From positions 112,972-176,971 of the forward strand of contig MU001509.1 of NCBI GenBank assembly GCA_010093485.1: DNA of 64,000 nucleotides, in the 5' to 3' direction. The number at the start of each line of letters is the position of its first letter. Position 1 is the first letter of the stretch. Shown piece by piece: positions 30,312-44,678 of the stretch. The notes under the pieces were generated by a model. It had not been told where the DNA came from and did no database searches. It was given only the letters and a program-made list of their open reading frames with translations. The stretch comes from Karstenula rhodostoma CBS 690.94. Lineage: Eukaryota > Ascomycota > Dothideomycetes > Pleosporales > Didymosphaeriaceae. The position numbers and the translations under genes were made by a program.

Positions 30312-31787
30312 ATGACAGAGCCCGAGCCGCCCTCCGTCGCCGCTCTCAGCCTCGCCGAGACGGCGGTTGAACCCGCGCAGGGAAAGAAGACGGAACAAGA
30401 AATCAATCCCTGGGATGTGCAAGCCGCCACAGACGAGCAGGGAAACGTCCTCGAGTTTGACTACCCTGCCATCTCGCAGAAATGGGCCACCAAGCTCATC
30501 GACGACGAGATCCTCGCCCGCTTCGAGCGCGTCACAGGCCACAAGCCGCACCGCTGGCTGCGACGCCGCCTCTTCTTCTCCCACCGCGACCTGGAGCTCA
30601 TCCTAGACACGTACGAGAAGGATGGCGAGTTTCTACTGTACACTGGACGAGGGCCCTCGAGCGAATCCATGCACATCGGTCACACGATCCCCTTCGAGTT
30701 CACCAAGTGGTTACAGGATGTCTTCGACGTGCCACTAGTCATCATGTTGACCGATGACGAAAAGTTCCTCTTCAAGGAGAAGCTCACACAGCCCGAGGTT
30801 TACGAATTCGCTCGCGGCAATGCAAAAGACATCCTTTCCATTGGCTTCGACCCGAAGAAGACTTTCGTGTATATCGACTCTGAATTCTTCACCAGCGGAT
30901 ACAACCGCCATTTCTCGCTCAATGCGACAGAATTCGAGAAGCTCATTACCAACAACCAGGTCCGGGGCGCATTCGGTTTCCACGGTTCCACAAACATCGG
31001 CAGCAATGCTTTCGCGGCGAAGCAATGTGTCGCTGCCTTTGCAAGCTCGTATCCTTTCATCTGGGGCAACGACATCAAAACGTACCACCGTTCCGCCAAA
31101 CTTGCCGCCATGCCCTGTCTAATCCCCTGCGCTATCGACCAAGACCCGTACTTCCGCCTCGTGCGCGAGAACTGCTCCCGCATGTCACTGCCTTCGCCCA
31201 AACCAGCTCTCATTCATTCTAAGTTCCTGACCGCGCTGCAAGGTGCTGGTGGCAAGATGAGCGCTTCGAACCCCAACTCGGCCATCTTCATGTCGGATAC
31301 GGATAACCAGGTCAAGAAGAAAATCAACAGCCATGCATTTAGCGGCGGACAGGAGACGGAAGCCTTGCACAGGGAGAAAGGCGGAAATCCAGACATCGAT
31401 GTCCCGTACCAGTATCTTGCGTACTTCGAGGACGACGACGACAAGTTGCTCAGGTTGGCGGATGGGTACCGAAAGGGTGAGATACTGACGGGGGAGATGA
31501 AAAAGGAATGTATCACCCTGATGCAGAAATATGTGAAGGGCTTCCAAGAAGCGAGGTCAAAAGTCACGGATGAGGTGCTGGAGGAGTTCCTGCGACCACG
31601 AAAACTGGAGTGGGTCGGAAACCCAAAGGTTGAGAAAAAAGAAGTCAAGGAGGAGGCAGCGGAGGGTGGTGCGCAGTTAGGCGAGGATGGGAAGCCCATG
31701 ACGAAGAACCAGCTTAAGAAGCTGTTGAAGGCGCAGGAGACAGAGCGCAAGAAGAAGGAGAAAGAGGCAGCAAAGGCGGCAGCGTAG
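30312..31787 (+). CDS. WRS1: tryptophanyl-tRNA synthetase, cytosolic
   Basis: A single exon encodes 491 residues. The class I signatures are present: GRGPSSESMHIGHTIPF (HIGH motif) and GGKMSASNPNSAIF (KMSKS-type loop, here KMSAS as in eukaryotic TrpRS). Other family landmarks are VIMLTDDEKFLFKEKLT and RGAFGFHGSTNIGSNAFAA. The tail after about 455 is Lys/Glu/Ala-rich and ends KKKEKEAAKAAA, a common eukaryotic addition. The archaeal/eukaryotic-type sequence and lack of a presequence indicate the cytosolic enzyme, which charges tRNA-Trp. Confidence 0.96.
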   Translation: MTEPEPPSVAALSLAETAVEPAQGKKTEQEINPWDVQAATDEQGNVLEFDYPAISQKWATKLIDDEILARFERVTGHKPHRWLRRRLFFSHRDLELILDTYEKDGEFLLYTGRGPSSESMHIGHTIPFEFTKWLQDVFDVPLVIMLTDDEKFLFKEKLTQPEVYEFARGNAKDILSIGFDPKKTFVYIDSEFFTSGYNRHFSLNATEFEKLITNNQVRGAFGFHGSTNIGSNAFAAKQCVAAFASSYPFIWGNDIKTYHRSAKLAAMPCLIPCAIDQDPYFRLVRENCSRMSLPSPKPALIHSKFLTALQGAGGKMSASNPNSAIFMSDTDNQVKKKINSHAFSGGQETEALHREKGGNPDIDVPYQYLAYFEDDDDKLLRLADGYRKGEILTGEMKKECITLMQKYVKGFQEARSKVTDEVLEEFLRPRKLEWVGNPKVEKKEVKEEAAEGGAQLGEDGKPMTKNQLKKLLKAQETERKKKEKEAAKAAA

Positions 31788-32837
31788 GTGGAATACACTT
31801 GCGTCTTGCTTTGATTTGTATTGCATCCATGCCATGCCGGGCATTAGTGTTGGCGATGTCGTTGAGCACGCAAATGATACCACTAAAAAGTTTCTCCACG
31901 AAGTAACGGTCCCTCTTTCATAAAACGTGCAAAGCATAACTCCAGTATGTTTTATGCCCAAGCCAAATCACATAGCGCCAGGACAAAAGTCTGGGTACAG
32001 TGTGTCACCCTAGTGTAGTCGATACGTAGATCGATGGTACCCACACTTTTATCTTAGTACGTGTGGTGATCGCCAATAACGGATGTCCAGAACGGCAACA
32101 TTACCAGAGTTTGGAGGTGAACATGTATAGCAATGATGCTTCTGCCACTGGAGGAGGCCCAGAAGCTTTGCTCTACGATCAGTACCCCCTCTACCTCAAT
32201 CTGCACTTACTTCACCATGCCCTCCACGACGATCTTAACTACCTCCTCGTGGACAACTAGTACCTTCTCCACGACGAACTATGCTTCCTATACCAGCCTA
32301 TGCCCAAGCTGAGTCAGCTAAATTGTCCAAGAGAAGAAGAGAACAAAAGCGAGAGGAAAGATGTATATTTAGAAAGCGGAGGGGTTTGGGTTGCGGCGGT
32401 GCATGCGGTGTGGCGTAAGCTGGGGAGGAAAGCCACATGATACAAGTTTCAGCTGAACGTCCAGAGGGGGAAGGAGGCTGACCGACGCAAACATTTCAAA
32501 TTCGCACGCACTCGTACCGAGCAGACTGCTCACAGGACTCGCTTTTGAGCGTCATCTACCTACTCCACGTCATTGCGCTGCGCTGCGCTGTGTTCCCGTC
32601 GAACGCCCGCCGTTGCTAGGTAAACAGTCGCACTACGTCAACGGCCCCATCTCCACAAAACCAGCCTGAAACGAAGGCGCTTAGCCGCATCCTCGAGCAT
32701 CACCCGGGTTGCGCTGTCGTAGGTAAACAAGCAGCCCGCCCCAGTCATCACTTCACATTTTCCCGCTGCCGTCTGGGACGTTTGAAGTTTTGAAGTTCGA
32801 GGACGCAGCAAAACAGCCAGGCATTCCTCCCTTGGCA
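31788..32837. other. intergenic, no supported gene
   Basis: About 1 kb between WRS1 and the chitin synthase gene. Small frames at 32063-32260 and 32638-32838 lack domains. The right half should be the chitin synthase promoter. Confidence 0.5.
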
Positions 32838-35800
32838 ATGGCTAGTTACAATCGCCTTGGTACGTCTCTTTGAGTTCCCCCAGAAGGCTTACAGTGCTGC
32901 GGATGCCGCGTGGCCCTCGACCGCGCCTCCCTCGCTTGGTCCTATCATTCCTGCTTTATAGCTAGACAGCCACCCAGAGGCGACCTACCTTTTGACGTCG
33001 TCGCCGGTGCAGCGCTACATTCGCCTGCTCAACAACCTTCACTATCATTATCGCGTGGGATACGCTGTCACAATCGCTAACCGCTCACCACATAGACGAA
33101 AGCATGGATCCGCGACGGCCAGGTCGCACGCCCTCGCCAGGGCACCCGCTGCAACACTACCAGCTTGACAACTATTCACATTCGCAAGCCGGCCCGCTAG
33201 AGATTCCCATGGGACCTGGGCCGGGTCCCGGCACGCCAGGCGACAGGCTCCAGATACAGCCGAGTGTATGTGTGCATCGGAAGGGCACAAAGGACGTGGA
33301 ACTGACTGCGCGCAGTATTCGGTCGAGAACATTCCCTACGGACCGACCGATTATCACGACGACTACACACCGCATCCGCAGCCGCACCGCCAGGATAGCA
33401 ATTACTCGCTTGATCCCCAAGCGCATCACGATGCGTACTACAACCCGCCCTACGATCCCTCGCCGCACGACGAGAGCCCGCATCCGTATGGCGCACAGCC
33501 CGACCACTACTGGCAAGACGATGATAGGCGGCCCATGATAGCCGGTGCGAACTCGTACGGTCCAGATCCGCATGGCCCTCTCGATCACGACGAATACTCC
33601 CCGGGCGACGACAGCCATCTGCACGCCGAGAACCCATTCCAAGACGAGCCGCTACCCACTCCGAGCCCTGCGCCCATAAAGCGATGGAAGACGGTCAAAG
33701 AGGTGCAGCTGTTCAAGGGGAACTTGGTGCTTGACTGCCCGATTCCGCCCCGGCTACTCAACCAGGTCCAGCATGCACAACCCCCAGAGCGCGACGAATT
33801 TACGCATATGCGCTACTCGGCCGCCACGTGCGACCCTGCCCATTTCGACGAGGAGCGTTTCACGTTGCGGCAGAAGCTGTTCGCAAAGCCAAGGCACACT
33901 GAGTTGTTCATCGTCATTACTATGTACAATGAGGAAGACGAACTGTTCGCGCGGACCATGATTGGCGTCATCAAGAACATCGAGTACATGAACTCGCGGA
34001 CAAACAGCAAGACGTGGGGCAAGGACGCCTGGAAGAAGATTGTGGTGTGTGTCGTTAGCGACGGACGTGCTAAGATCAACCCAAGAACGCGGGCTGTTTT
34101 AGCAGCGCTCGGTGTCTATCAAGATGGCATTGCCAAGCAGCAAGTCAACGACAAAGACGTGACAGCACATATTTATGAGGTGACTATGACATTTGAGGCA
34201 TCTCTATGCGGAGCTGACGCATTCATAGTATACTACCCAAATGACCCTGGACATCAAAAAGAGTGTTGTCGGTGTCAAAAAGGGCAACACACCCGTGCAG
34301 ATGCTTTTCTGCCTGAAAGAAAAGAACCAGAAAAAGATCAATTCGCATAGATGGTTCTTCCAAGCGTTCGGAGCGGTGCTAGACCCAAACATTTGCGTGC
34401 TGCTAGATGCTGGAACGAAACCTGGCAAAGACTCCATCTACCATCTTTGGAAAGCGTTCGATTTGGAGCCCATGTGCGCCGGCGCTTGCGGCGAGATCAA
34501 GGCCATGTTGGTCCACGGAAAGAAGCTGCTGAATCCGCTCGTTGCGACGCAGAATTTTGAGTACAAGATGAGCAATATCCTGGACAAGCCGCTGGAATCC
34601 GCATTCGGTTTCATTTCTGTGCTTCCGGGCGCTTTCTCCGCCTACCGCTACGTGGCTCTGCAGAATGATAAGACTGGTACCGGGCCTTTGGAGAAATACT
34701 TCCTCGGTGAAAAGATGCATGGAACGAATGCTGGTATATTCACAGCTAATATGTATCTTGCTGAGGATCGTATTCTCTGCTTTGAACTCGTCTCCAAGAG
34801 GAATTGCCATTGGATTCTGCAGTACGTCAAGTCTGCCAACGGCGAAACGGACGTTCCAGTTGAGATGGCCGACTTTATCTTGCAGCGAAGACGATGGTTG
34901 AACGGTTCATTCTTCGCCGCTGTGTACGCCTTGGCCCACTCCTTCGACATCTTCCGCAGTGACCACTCGTTCCTTCGGAAAGCCATGTTCCTCGTGGAAT
35001 TTTTGTATCAGACTATCAACATGCTCTTCGCCTGGTTCGCTCTCGGTAACTTCTTCCTGGTTTTCGCCATCCTGACCAAGTCACTCGCCACGGAAATCGG
35101 CACAGCTGGGAAAGTCCTCTTCATCGTCTTCGAATGGTTATATATCGGTGTCTTGATCACATGCTTCATTCTTGCGCTCGGCAACCGACCACAAGGATCA
35201 AATCGATGGTACATGAGTATGGTGTACTTCTGGGCCATTATCATGGCCTACCTCATGTTCGCCTCGGTATTCATCACAGTCAGATCGGTCCAAGCGCAAA
35301 TCGCGAGTAAACACGGGTTCAATGTGGCCGACATCTTTGCAGACAAGATCTTCTTCACCTTGGTAGTATCGCTTGCTTCGACATACCTCATGTGGTTTAT
35401 CGTCTCGATCCTCTTCTTGGACCCATGGCACATGTTTACGTGTTTCATTCAATACCTTCTCATGACGCCAACTTATATAAACATCCTTAACGTCTACGCT
35501 TTCTGCAATACGCACGACATCACCTGGGGTACCAAGGGTGACACCAAGCCGGAAAAGCTGCCCTCCGTCACGACCAAAGCAGACGGCAAAGCCGAGATCC
35601 AGGCCCCTACCGATGACGCCGACCTCAACACCCAGTACGAAACGGAGGTCCAGACTTTCTCCACAAAGTACAAAGAGCCGGAAAAGAACGTGTCGGATTC
35701 GGACAAGCAGGAAGACTACTACAAAGGCTTCCGTTCCGGTGTTGTTCTGTTCTGGATGTTTTGCAATCTGGCTCTTTGTGCGGCTGTGCTACAGACGGGT

Positions 35801-36021
35801 GGACTGCAGGTCACGCACAAAAGTGCGGATGAAGGGGAAAAGAGAGAGGACGCCGCGGCAACGATTTATTTGGCCGTTGTGCTGTGGAGTGTGGCGGGGC
35901 TGTCCCTTTTCAGGTTCATCGGGGCGATGTGGTTTTTGATTGTGAGGATGGTGAGTTTCCCCTGTTCCTTACGAATTGTGCTGGGTCATGGGCTAACGTT
36001 GAATAGTTCCGCGGTGTGTAA
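32838..36021 (+). CDS. class III chitin synthase
   Basis: Proposed exons are 32838-32859, 33096-33265, 33316-34179, 34229-35950 and 36007-36021. The core from ATG 33104 gives 920 residues. A 22-bp upstream exon (MASYNRL) joined through a GTACGT donor and a GCTAAC branch site extends it in frame to [10 protein letters not shown]; the 33104 start is the fallback. A Pro/His/Tyr-rich disordered N-terminus is followed by the catalytic domain. Motifs are [64 protein letters not shown] (EDR) and [13 protein letters not shown] (QRRRW), then about seven membrane helices. These match class III enzymes, which make polarised hyphal-tip chitin from UDP-GlcNAc at the plasma membrane. The last exon adds only FRGV. 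Class is firm; the 5' exon is likely. Confidence 0.93.
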
Positions 36022-37197
36022 ATTAGAGGTGCTTCGCATCGGGGCTTCACAGACCTTGCGGAACGTCTCAATGGCTGTTTTGATATTTTGCTGGACCGGG
36101 CCCCAACCTGCACTGGTCTATATACCATGTCGTTTTTATGTCGGCGTCGATTGTTGTCTTGGATACGTTTGTTGGGGTATGATGAATAGCGTGCACGACT
36201 TTGATACCAATACCAATGGAGTTGGTTCTTTGCTCTACTATCGTGGCGATTTCCCGCTCATTTCCAGGTGCGTGTTCACCGCAAAGGATACGTATACTGT
36301 TGTGTCCATTCAAAGACTCATCTTCATTACCCAAGGCGTGGCAGCATGCCGATTTCCCCATGCGCGCTACCGTCTCTCGTCTTCTGCTACCTTGTATTTA
36401 CTTGAGGAAGTTTTGACGCGCCAATGCTATGGAAATTGGCCGGGTGGCACGTTTCGATGTGGCACTCTTGCTTGCATGTTCATGTTGTTGTTCTGCTTTA
36501 GTAGACCACCAGTGCACAGGAGTTGCTCGGGTTGATGCCCTGGGCTCTCACGGGAGGGTGAACACCGGCGATACAGTATTAGGCCAAGATTACAAACTTT
36601 TATAGTAAGCTAAGTTACTCTAGGATTAACTATGACTAGCAAAGGTATTAGCTGACATCTGGTCTTTATGTTCCCATGAGAGCCTGGGCTCTTTCGAGAC
36701 ACTATTTTGCATTCTTGATGGACATCATCTGTCTGCCCAGTCCACTTAACACCAATTAGCCTGCAAAAGCCTGTCCTTGCAGCTGCCTCTCACCGCGAGC
36801 GGTTCTCGTGCTTTCCACCGCAACCGCGCCTGCTTCACCTGGCAACCCGCTCCTGCCTCTACTCTCACGGCGCCCGGACTTACTCGGCCTCCGAACGACG
36901 CATATCACACTGCGGTAGTTACCTTCTCTTCTCCCTCACCACCCTCTGTTCATTCGCTACGACGTCCACAAATTGTACCCGCAAGACGCCCTGTGTGAAC
37001 AGTATTTACACAACAAGGTATGTACCCCGCCGCGCACGACTTTGCCAGGAACGGGGGAGCTCGTCTTCACGGACTTGTCGCGCCTGTTGTTACATCTCCG
37101 CCGGACCTGTTCCTCGTGTTTCGCTTTAGGACGAACGAAGCTGACCCCGCAAGTAGCTTTTCCAAGTCTCTCACGACTCCGAACCGATCCAACTACA
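36022..37197. other. intergenic, no supported gene
   Basis: The chitin synthase frame stays open to 36535 if the last intron is ignored, but the spliced stop at 36019 fits better. The rest, to 37197, is the promoter and 5' UTR of the CCHC gene; it holds pyrimidine-rich sequence and no gene. Confidence 0.55.
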
Positions 37198-38919
37198 ATG
37201 TCTGGTTGGGGTGCTGAAGGTACGCAGCTCGCCAAAATATCTGCTCCTGCTGACTTTGTTGCAGCTGGTGGAGACGATAGCTGGGGCTCCGGTGGCGGCG
37301 GTGGCGACACAGCGACTGCCAATGCCGGCGGCGATTCCTGGGGTGCTGGCAACGATGGCTCTGGCAATGCTGGCGGTGGTGATGCTGGAGACCAGACCTG
37401 CCGAGTGTATGTGTTCCGTCTTCGTACTCATCACTACTGCGTGTACTAATATACCGTAGCTGCAACCAAGTCGGCCACTTCGCCCGCGAATGTCCTGACA
37501 AGCCTGAGGGCGGTGGTCTGACGGGAGAGTGCTTCAACTGCGGCGAGGTCGGGTGAGTGAGCACCATTCCTTTAACAATGAGCCGTGATTGCTAACTCCT
37601 CTATAGTCACAACAAGGCCGATTGCACCAATCCCAGGGTCGAACGCCCCTTCACCGGCACTTGCAACTTGTGCGGTGTTGAAGGTCACAGCGCCCGCAAC
37701 TGCCCCACCGCTACTTGCAAACTCTGCGGTGAGCCAGGCCACAAGGCCCTCGAGTGCAAGTCTCGCCGTATGGTCGACTGGACGGGTGTCCCTGAGCTGG
37801 ATGCTGAGGAAGCATGGATGAAGCTTGTCGCCGCATCGGATGAGAGGGACCTCGACGCTTTCCGTCTCTCCCTGCGTGCATACGCTCGTGCCATCGATGG
37901 CGAGTTCAATGTGTCCGAGGTCGAATCTGCCCTTCGCGAATCAGGTCTCAACGTCTTCCTGATTGCTATCACGCAAGAGGTTGCCCCAAACATGACTATC
38001 GTGGACCTCATTGGCAATCCCGACCGAGAGTATGTTCTCACAATCCAGCTCTCTGCGAAGCCTCGCCGTGCGAAGCTGGCACAAGGTTGGCCTGCGGATT
38101 CTGTAGAGAACCTAGAGCGACTCAAATCCGCCGGTTTCGTTCAAGATCGCGGCGTACCTATCTGCTCCAACTGTAACGAGCTCGGCCACATCAAGAAGCA
38201 TTGCAAGCAGGAGATCGTTGAGTACGAGAAGAAGACTCCGATGGTCACTTGTGTCTATTGCCAGGAGGAAGGCCATCGTGCGCGCGATTGCCCGAAGGAG
38301 CGCGTCAACCCTTACGCCTGCAAGAATTGCAAACAGGAAGGTCACAAAGCAGCCGAATGTCCGGAGCCTCGTTCAGCCGAGGGAATTGAGTGTCGGAAAT
38401 GCAACGAGACCGGCCATTTCTCCCGAGACGTAAGTTGGTTCAACTCGCATTGGTAGAGATATCACCGACTAATGTCTGTTGAACAGTGCCCGAACGTCGA
38501 AGCCCGTCCACCTCGAACTTGCCGCAACTGCGGTTCTGAGGATCACATCGCCAAGGAGTGTGACAAGCCGCGCAACCCTGACACGGTAACCTGCCGCAAC
38601 TGCGAGAAGCAGGGTCATTTCTCTCGCGACTGCCCCGAGCCAAAGGACTGGTCCAAGGTCAAGTGCTCCAACTGCGGAGAGATGGGTCATACTATCAAGG
38701 TAAGCGTTCTCCCCACTCAAACGATGCTTCTATTGACTGTTTTAGCGCTGCAAAGAGCCCATCGCAGAAGGCGATGGCACCGGAGATGGCGGTGCCGTAG
38801 GTGGTGGTGGTGGTGGTGGCTGGGATGATGCTGGTGCTGGGGCTGCTGCCTCTGGCGAAGCTCCTGTGACTGCTGGAGGTGAGGACTCCTGGGGCAGCGG
38901 TGGCGGCGCCGCCTGGTAA
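37198..38919 (+). CDS. CCHC zinc-knuckle nucleic-acid-binding protein (11 knuckles)
   Basis: Five exons (37198-37406, 37460-37552, 37607-38429, 38487-38699, 38746-38919) encode 503 residues. A Gly/Asp/Trp-rich N-terminus is followed by four CX2CX4HX4C knuckles. A spacer domain of about 130 residues contains AWMKLVAASDERDLDAFRLS and ESGLNVFLIAITQEVAPNMT. Seven more knuckles follow, and the tail is Gly-rich with repeated DSWGSGGG. The knuckles resemble those of CNBP/Gis2 proteins, which bind single-stranded nucleic acid and regulate translation, but Gis2 has seven knuckles and no spacer domain. Several knuckle arrays are split by introns inside or beside zinc ligands. A role in RNA binding is inferred from the family. 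Confidence 0.9.
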
Positions 38920-39591
38920 ATGTCACGATGGAGTGCTACTGTCACTCGACATGGGCTCGGAGGTATGACCATGTGTCAGAGGGCAAAAAAGCGGATGGGA
39001 TGAGATTCTACGAAACGGTCTCGTATATGATGGCATGGTGTAGGCGACCGGGTTATTGATCAGCTTGCTGCCACGGTGCAAACTGGTGGGATTTGACGGG
39101 GCGATGTACCACAGCAGCTGTGAGATTCTTCTGGATGGGCTCCATATCTTTCTGGCAGTGTAGCGAGATAGTTCTCATGCAAGTATCAAGCACAGCAGCT
39201 CAAAAGCACATGTTGGAGGTGATGAACTAAGTGAGTGGTGATGGTGGGCCGGCCGTGGTGTTGCAGCGGCGAACGGGTCTGTGCACGACATCGAACTTCC
39301 GAAGAGGTCGTCGCCCCACTTCCGCTCCGTCCACCACGCCTCCACGATTGCCGCCACGCCCCCAGCTTTTCCCCGCCGTTCCTGTACTCATTGCACTGAT
39401 CCGGCTAGCAGGAAGCGCATACTCAGCGTTGAAGCACAGCCAAAGGCCTCTTTGTCGGTCTATGGTGCCCGCGTCAGCGCTTCATAGCGGGGTTGTGACG
39501 GCCTGTTGGAGCCCGCCGACGGTTTGACTGACGCACGCGCAGAGCTTCCGTGCAGCACGACACCCACCATCTGAACCGCCGACGCTCAGCC
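38920..39591. other. intergenic, CCHC gene to SNF1
   Basis: 672 bp with the 3' UTR of the CCHC gene and the SNF1 promoter. No gene seen. Confidence 0.55.
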
Positions 39592-42417
<2,826 letters not shown>

Positions 42418-43920
42418 CCCGGACAGAGGGCATTATTGCTGCCAGGTGCGGCTGCAATGCGTGTCGGTTCACTATAGAGCGAGCGTATTGAAACCAATCC
42501 CAACACGGGGATTCTCTCCTCAATCAGCTCCATCTCTGCAGTGGCAAAATGTGATTTTGATATGATTGCATTGAGTTTTAGAACGTAGACTTGCACAGGA
42601 AAGGTCGCATCAACACCATAACATACGTCCAGAGCGCAGCTGTCGGCAACTCAAGCCAGGCAAGGGGCGATCTTCTCCGAGGGGACTTGTATACTGATGC
42701 ATCCCCGGGACCTCGACATCCATTCCCTTCCCATTCCCGCCAGCAGTCACTCAGCATCGAAAACCACGCACCCGAGTCTGCGGAAACGACCCGCAGCGCA
42801 TCCTGCAGCCAAGCCCAGTAGCCGCTAACGACGGACGGCCGACCAGCATGACGCGTCCCCCCAGCACGCACCCAGACTCCCAAATCTGGCACTCCGGCGC
42901 GCTCGCCCTCACATGGCACCCGCACACACTCGTATAGGTACATCCCTCTTGCGCCGGTGCGTCCCCGGCCCTCGCAAATGACTTACGCGCCGGGAGCCTT
43001 CCCCCCTTCTTCGCGTCCCCGGATCGGTAGATTACTTGGATATAACAATACCAGGCAATAAATATCGCCATCCCAGTTCTGTTTTCTGTTTGCCACACCG
43101 CGAGCGGGAAAGGTATCACAGCCCTGCCCTGCACAATACGGCCAATGATCCGACTTGCTTCCCTCGTTGAGCAACCCTTGTCCATGAACGTGCGATAGCC
43201 AGCGTCGCTGCAGGGGTATGAGATGGTGGCACCGGACGCGCCCGCTTTTGGTACCCAATAGAGGGGACTGGGGGTGGGCGCGTGGTTGAGCGCTTGCGGG
43301 TGAGGCTGGGCATTGGGGGGTGTGGCGGACTTTGCTTCTCGGGGCGGGTCGCATGTGTGGTGCGGTGGGCCGGAAAGGGAGGAGGCGAGCGTTGTAAGGG
43401 AAGATGGCTGTGGCGTATAGCAGGTTTCTTCGCGTGGGAGATTCGTTGGGGGTTGGGATATGCGTGATGGCTGGCTGGCTGGCTGGCTGTTGTAGTAAGG
43501 CCGGTTTAATCAGGATATGCTCGCTTCACTGCGGATGACTGCATGGCACGAGATGAGACGCAGATGATGATGCTGATGATGATGATGATGTGGATGCTGT
43601 ATGGTATTAGGGTATGTAGGTCTATTTTGGATTCCCGAACGTCAATATGAGATAGCCACCCAATAAAGGCCCCGAACGCCGCGTTCATACGTGGGGCCGG
43701 CCATGCCTGGCAATAAACAGAGCGTGACTCGAGCGAGAGTGAGAAAAGAATATATACAGGGTATCGTAATGCAGGAACAGCGGACTAAGCCGGACAAGCA
43801 GCGAAAGCAGGCGGAGCGGTCGTGAGTGAGCGAGCGTGCGTAGATGGGTAGGGTAAGATGTTTGGAACGCGGATGTGGACGTGGACGTGGACGTGGACGT
43901 GGACGACAGACGTCCAGTGC
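42418..43920. other. intergenic with simple repeats
   Basis: 1.5 kb without a supported gene; frames on both strands are low-complexity. It contains a GGCT tetranucleotide run (about 43469-43489), an ATG/GAT trinucleotide run (about 43563-43590) and a GTGGAC hexanucleotide run (43875-43904). Confidence 0.55.
43875..43904 (+). repeat. GTGGAC hexanucleotide repeat, five units
   Basis: Five perfect tandem copies lie 16 bp beyond the stop codon of the DUF3455 gene, in its 3' UTR. Confidence 0.9.
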
Positions 43921-44678
43921 TTATGCCTTCGGGCCGTACACCCAGTATTGAGCCGCATAGGGCACTTCGAAGTATTTCTTCTGGCCTTGACACGTCGCCG
44001 GCTTGTCGCCACCGGCGGTTTCGAGCCTGTAGACCGTGTTGACGCCTCCCTGCGACAGGTTTGCATCATCGACGAGATACAGCCACTTCACGGCGCCTTC
44101 GCCTTTTGTTCCCTGGCAAGCCGTCTTGGGCGCATCTTGGTCGGCCTTCTTCGACACCAGGGCCAGCGGGTGGGGCGTGGTCTTGGTCCTATACAGGGAG
44201 AACGTCGGGACCTTCAGAGTGAAGAAGTGGTTTCCCAGCCATTGGTTGTAGCCTTCAGCCGTGAGATACATGTCGAGCTGCCAGGTGCCAAACGTGGAGA
44301 GCGAGAGTGCTAGTCCAGATATCGCGGGGATCTTCCATTGCGCGAGAGGGTCGACGTTCAATCTTGTGCCGAGGTCGTAGAGCTTCGCTGCGGTCCGTTA
44401 GTAGGGCTCTATGTCTGGACAAGGTGCATGAGCTTACCCGTTGCTCCAGTTGTGTCGGGTGCATCTGTGGCGTTGCCGGTCAGGCAGGTATAGTTCTGTG
44501 TGCCGACGCCGAGCAGAACGTATTTGAGTTCTCCGGTAGGTACGGGAAGAGTGTTCGCAGGTATCTTCTTGGCGAGGTTGCTCAGGCTGGTCGCTCGTGG
44601 CCACTGGGGCAATGCATCGACTGTGGATGTCAAGGCAGCGACAGCCATGACAGCGGTGGAAAAAGTTGGGAACAACAT
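43921..44678 (-). CDS. secreted DUF3455 protein
   Basis: Two exons (44678-44438, 44387-43921) encode 235 residues. A signal peptide (MLFPTFSTAVMAVAALTSTV, cut near VDA-LP) is followed by LKYVLLGVGTQNYTCL, the entry of the DUF3455 family. Then come FTLKVPTFSLYRT, VKWLYLVDDANLSQGGVNTV and YRLETAGGDKPATCQGQ, ending FEVPYAAQYWVYGPKA. Several Cys and N-glycosylation sites fit an extracellular protein. DUF3455 proteins are common in plant-associated and soil fungi; an old malate-dehydrogenase label on some has no support in this sequence. Function unknown. Confidence 0.88.

Noticed and set aside
36022..36535. Continuation of the chitin synthase frame to 36535
   Set aside because: The membrane-protein character ends at VRM; a standard intron leads to FRGV and a stop at 36019-36021.
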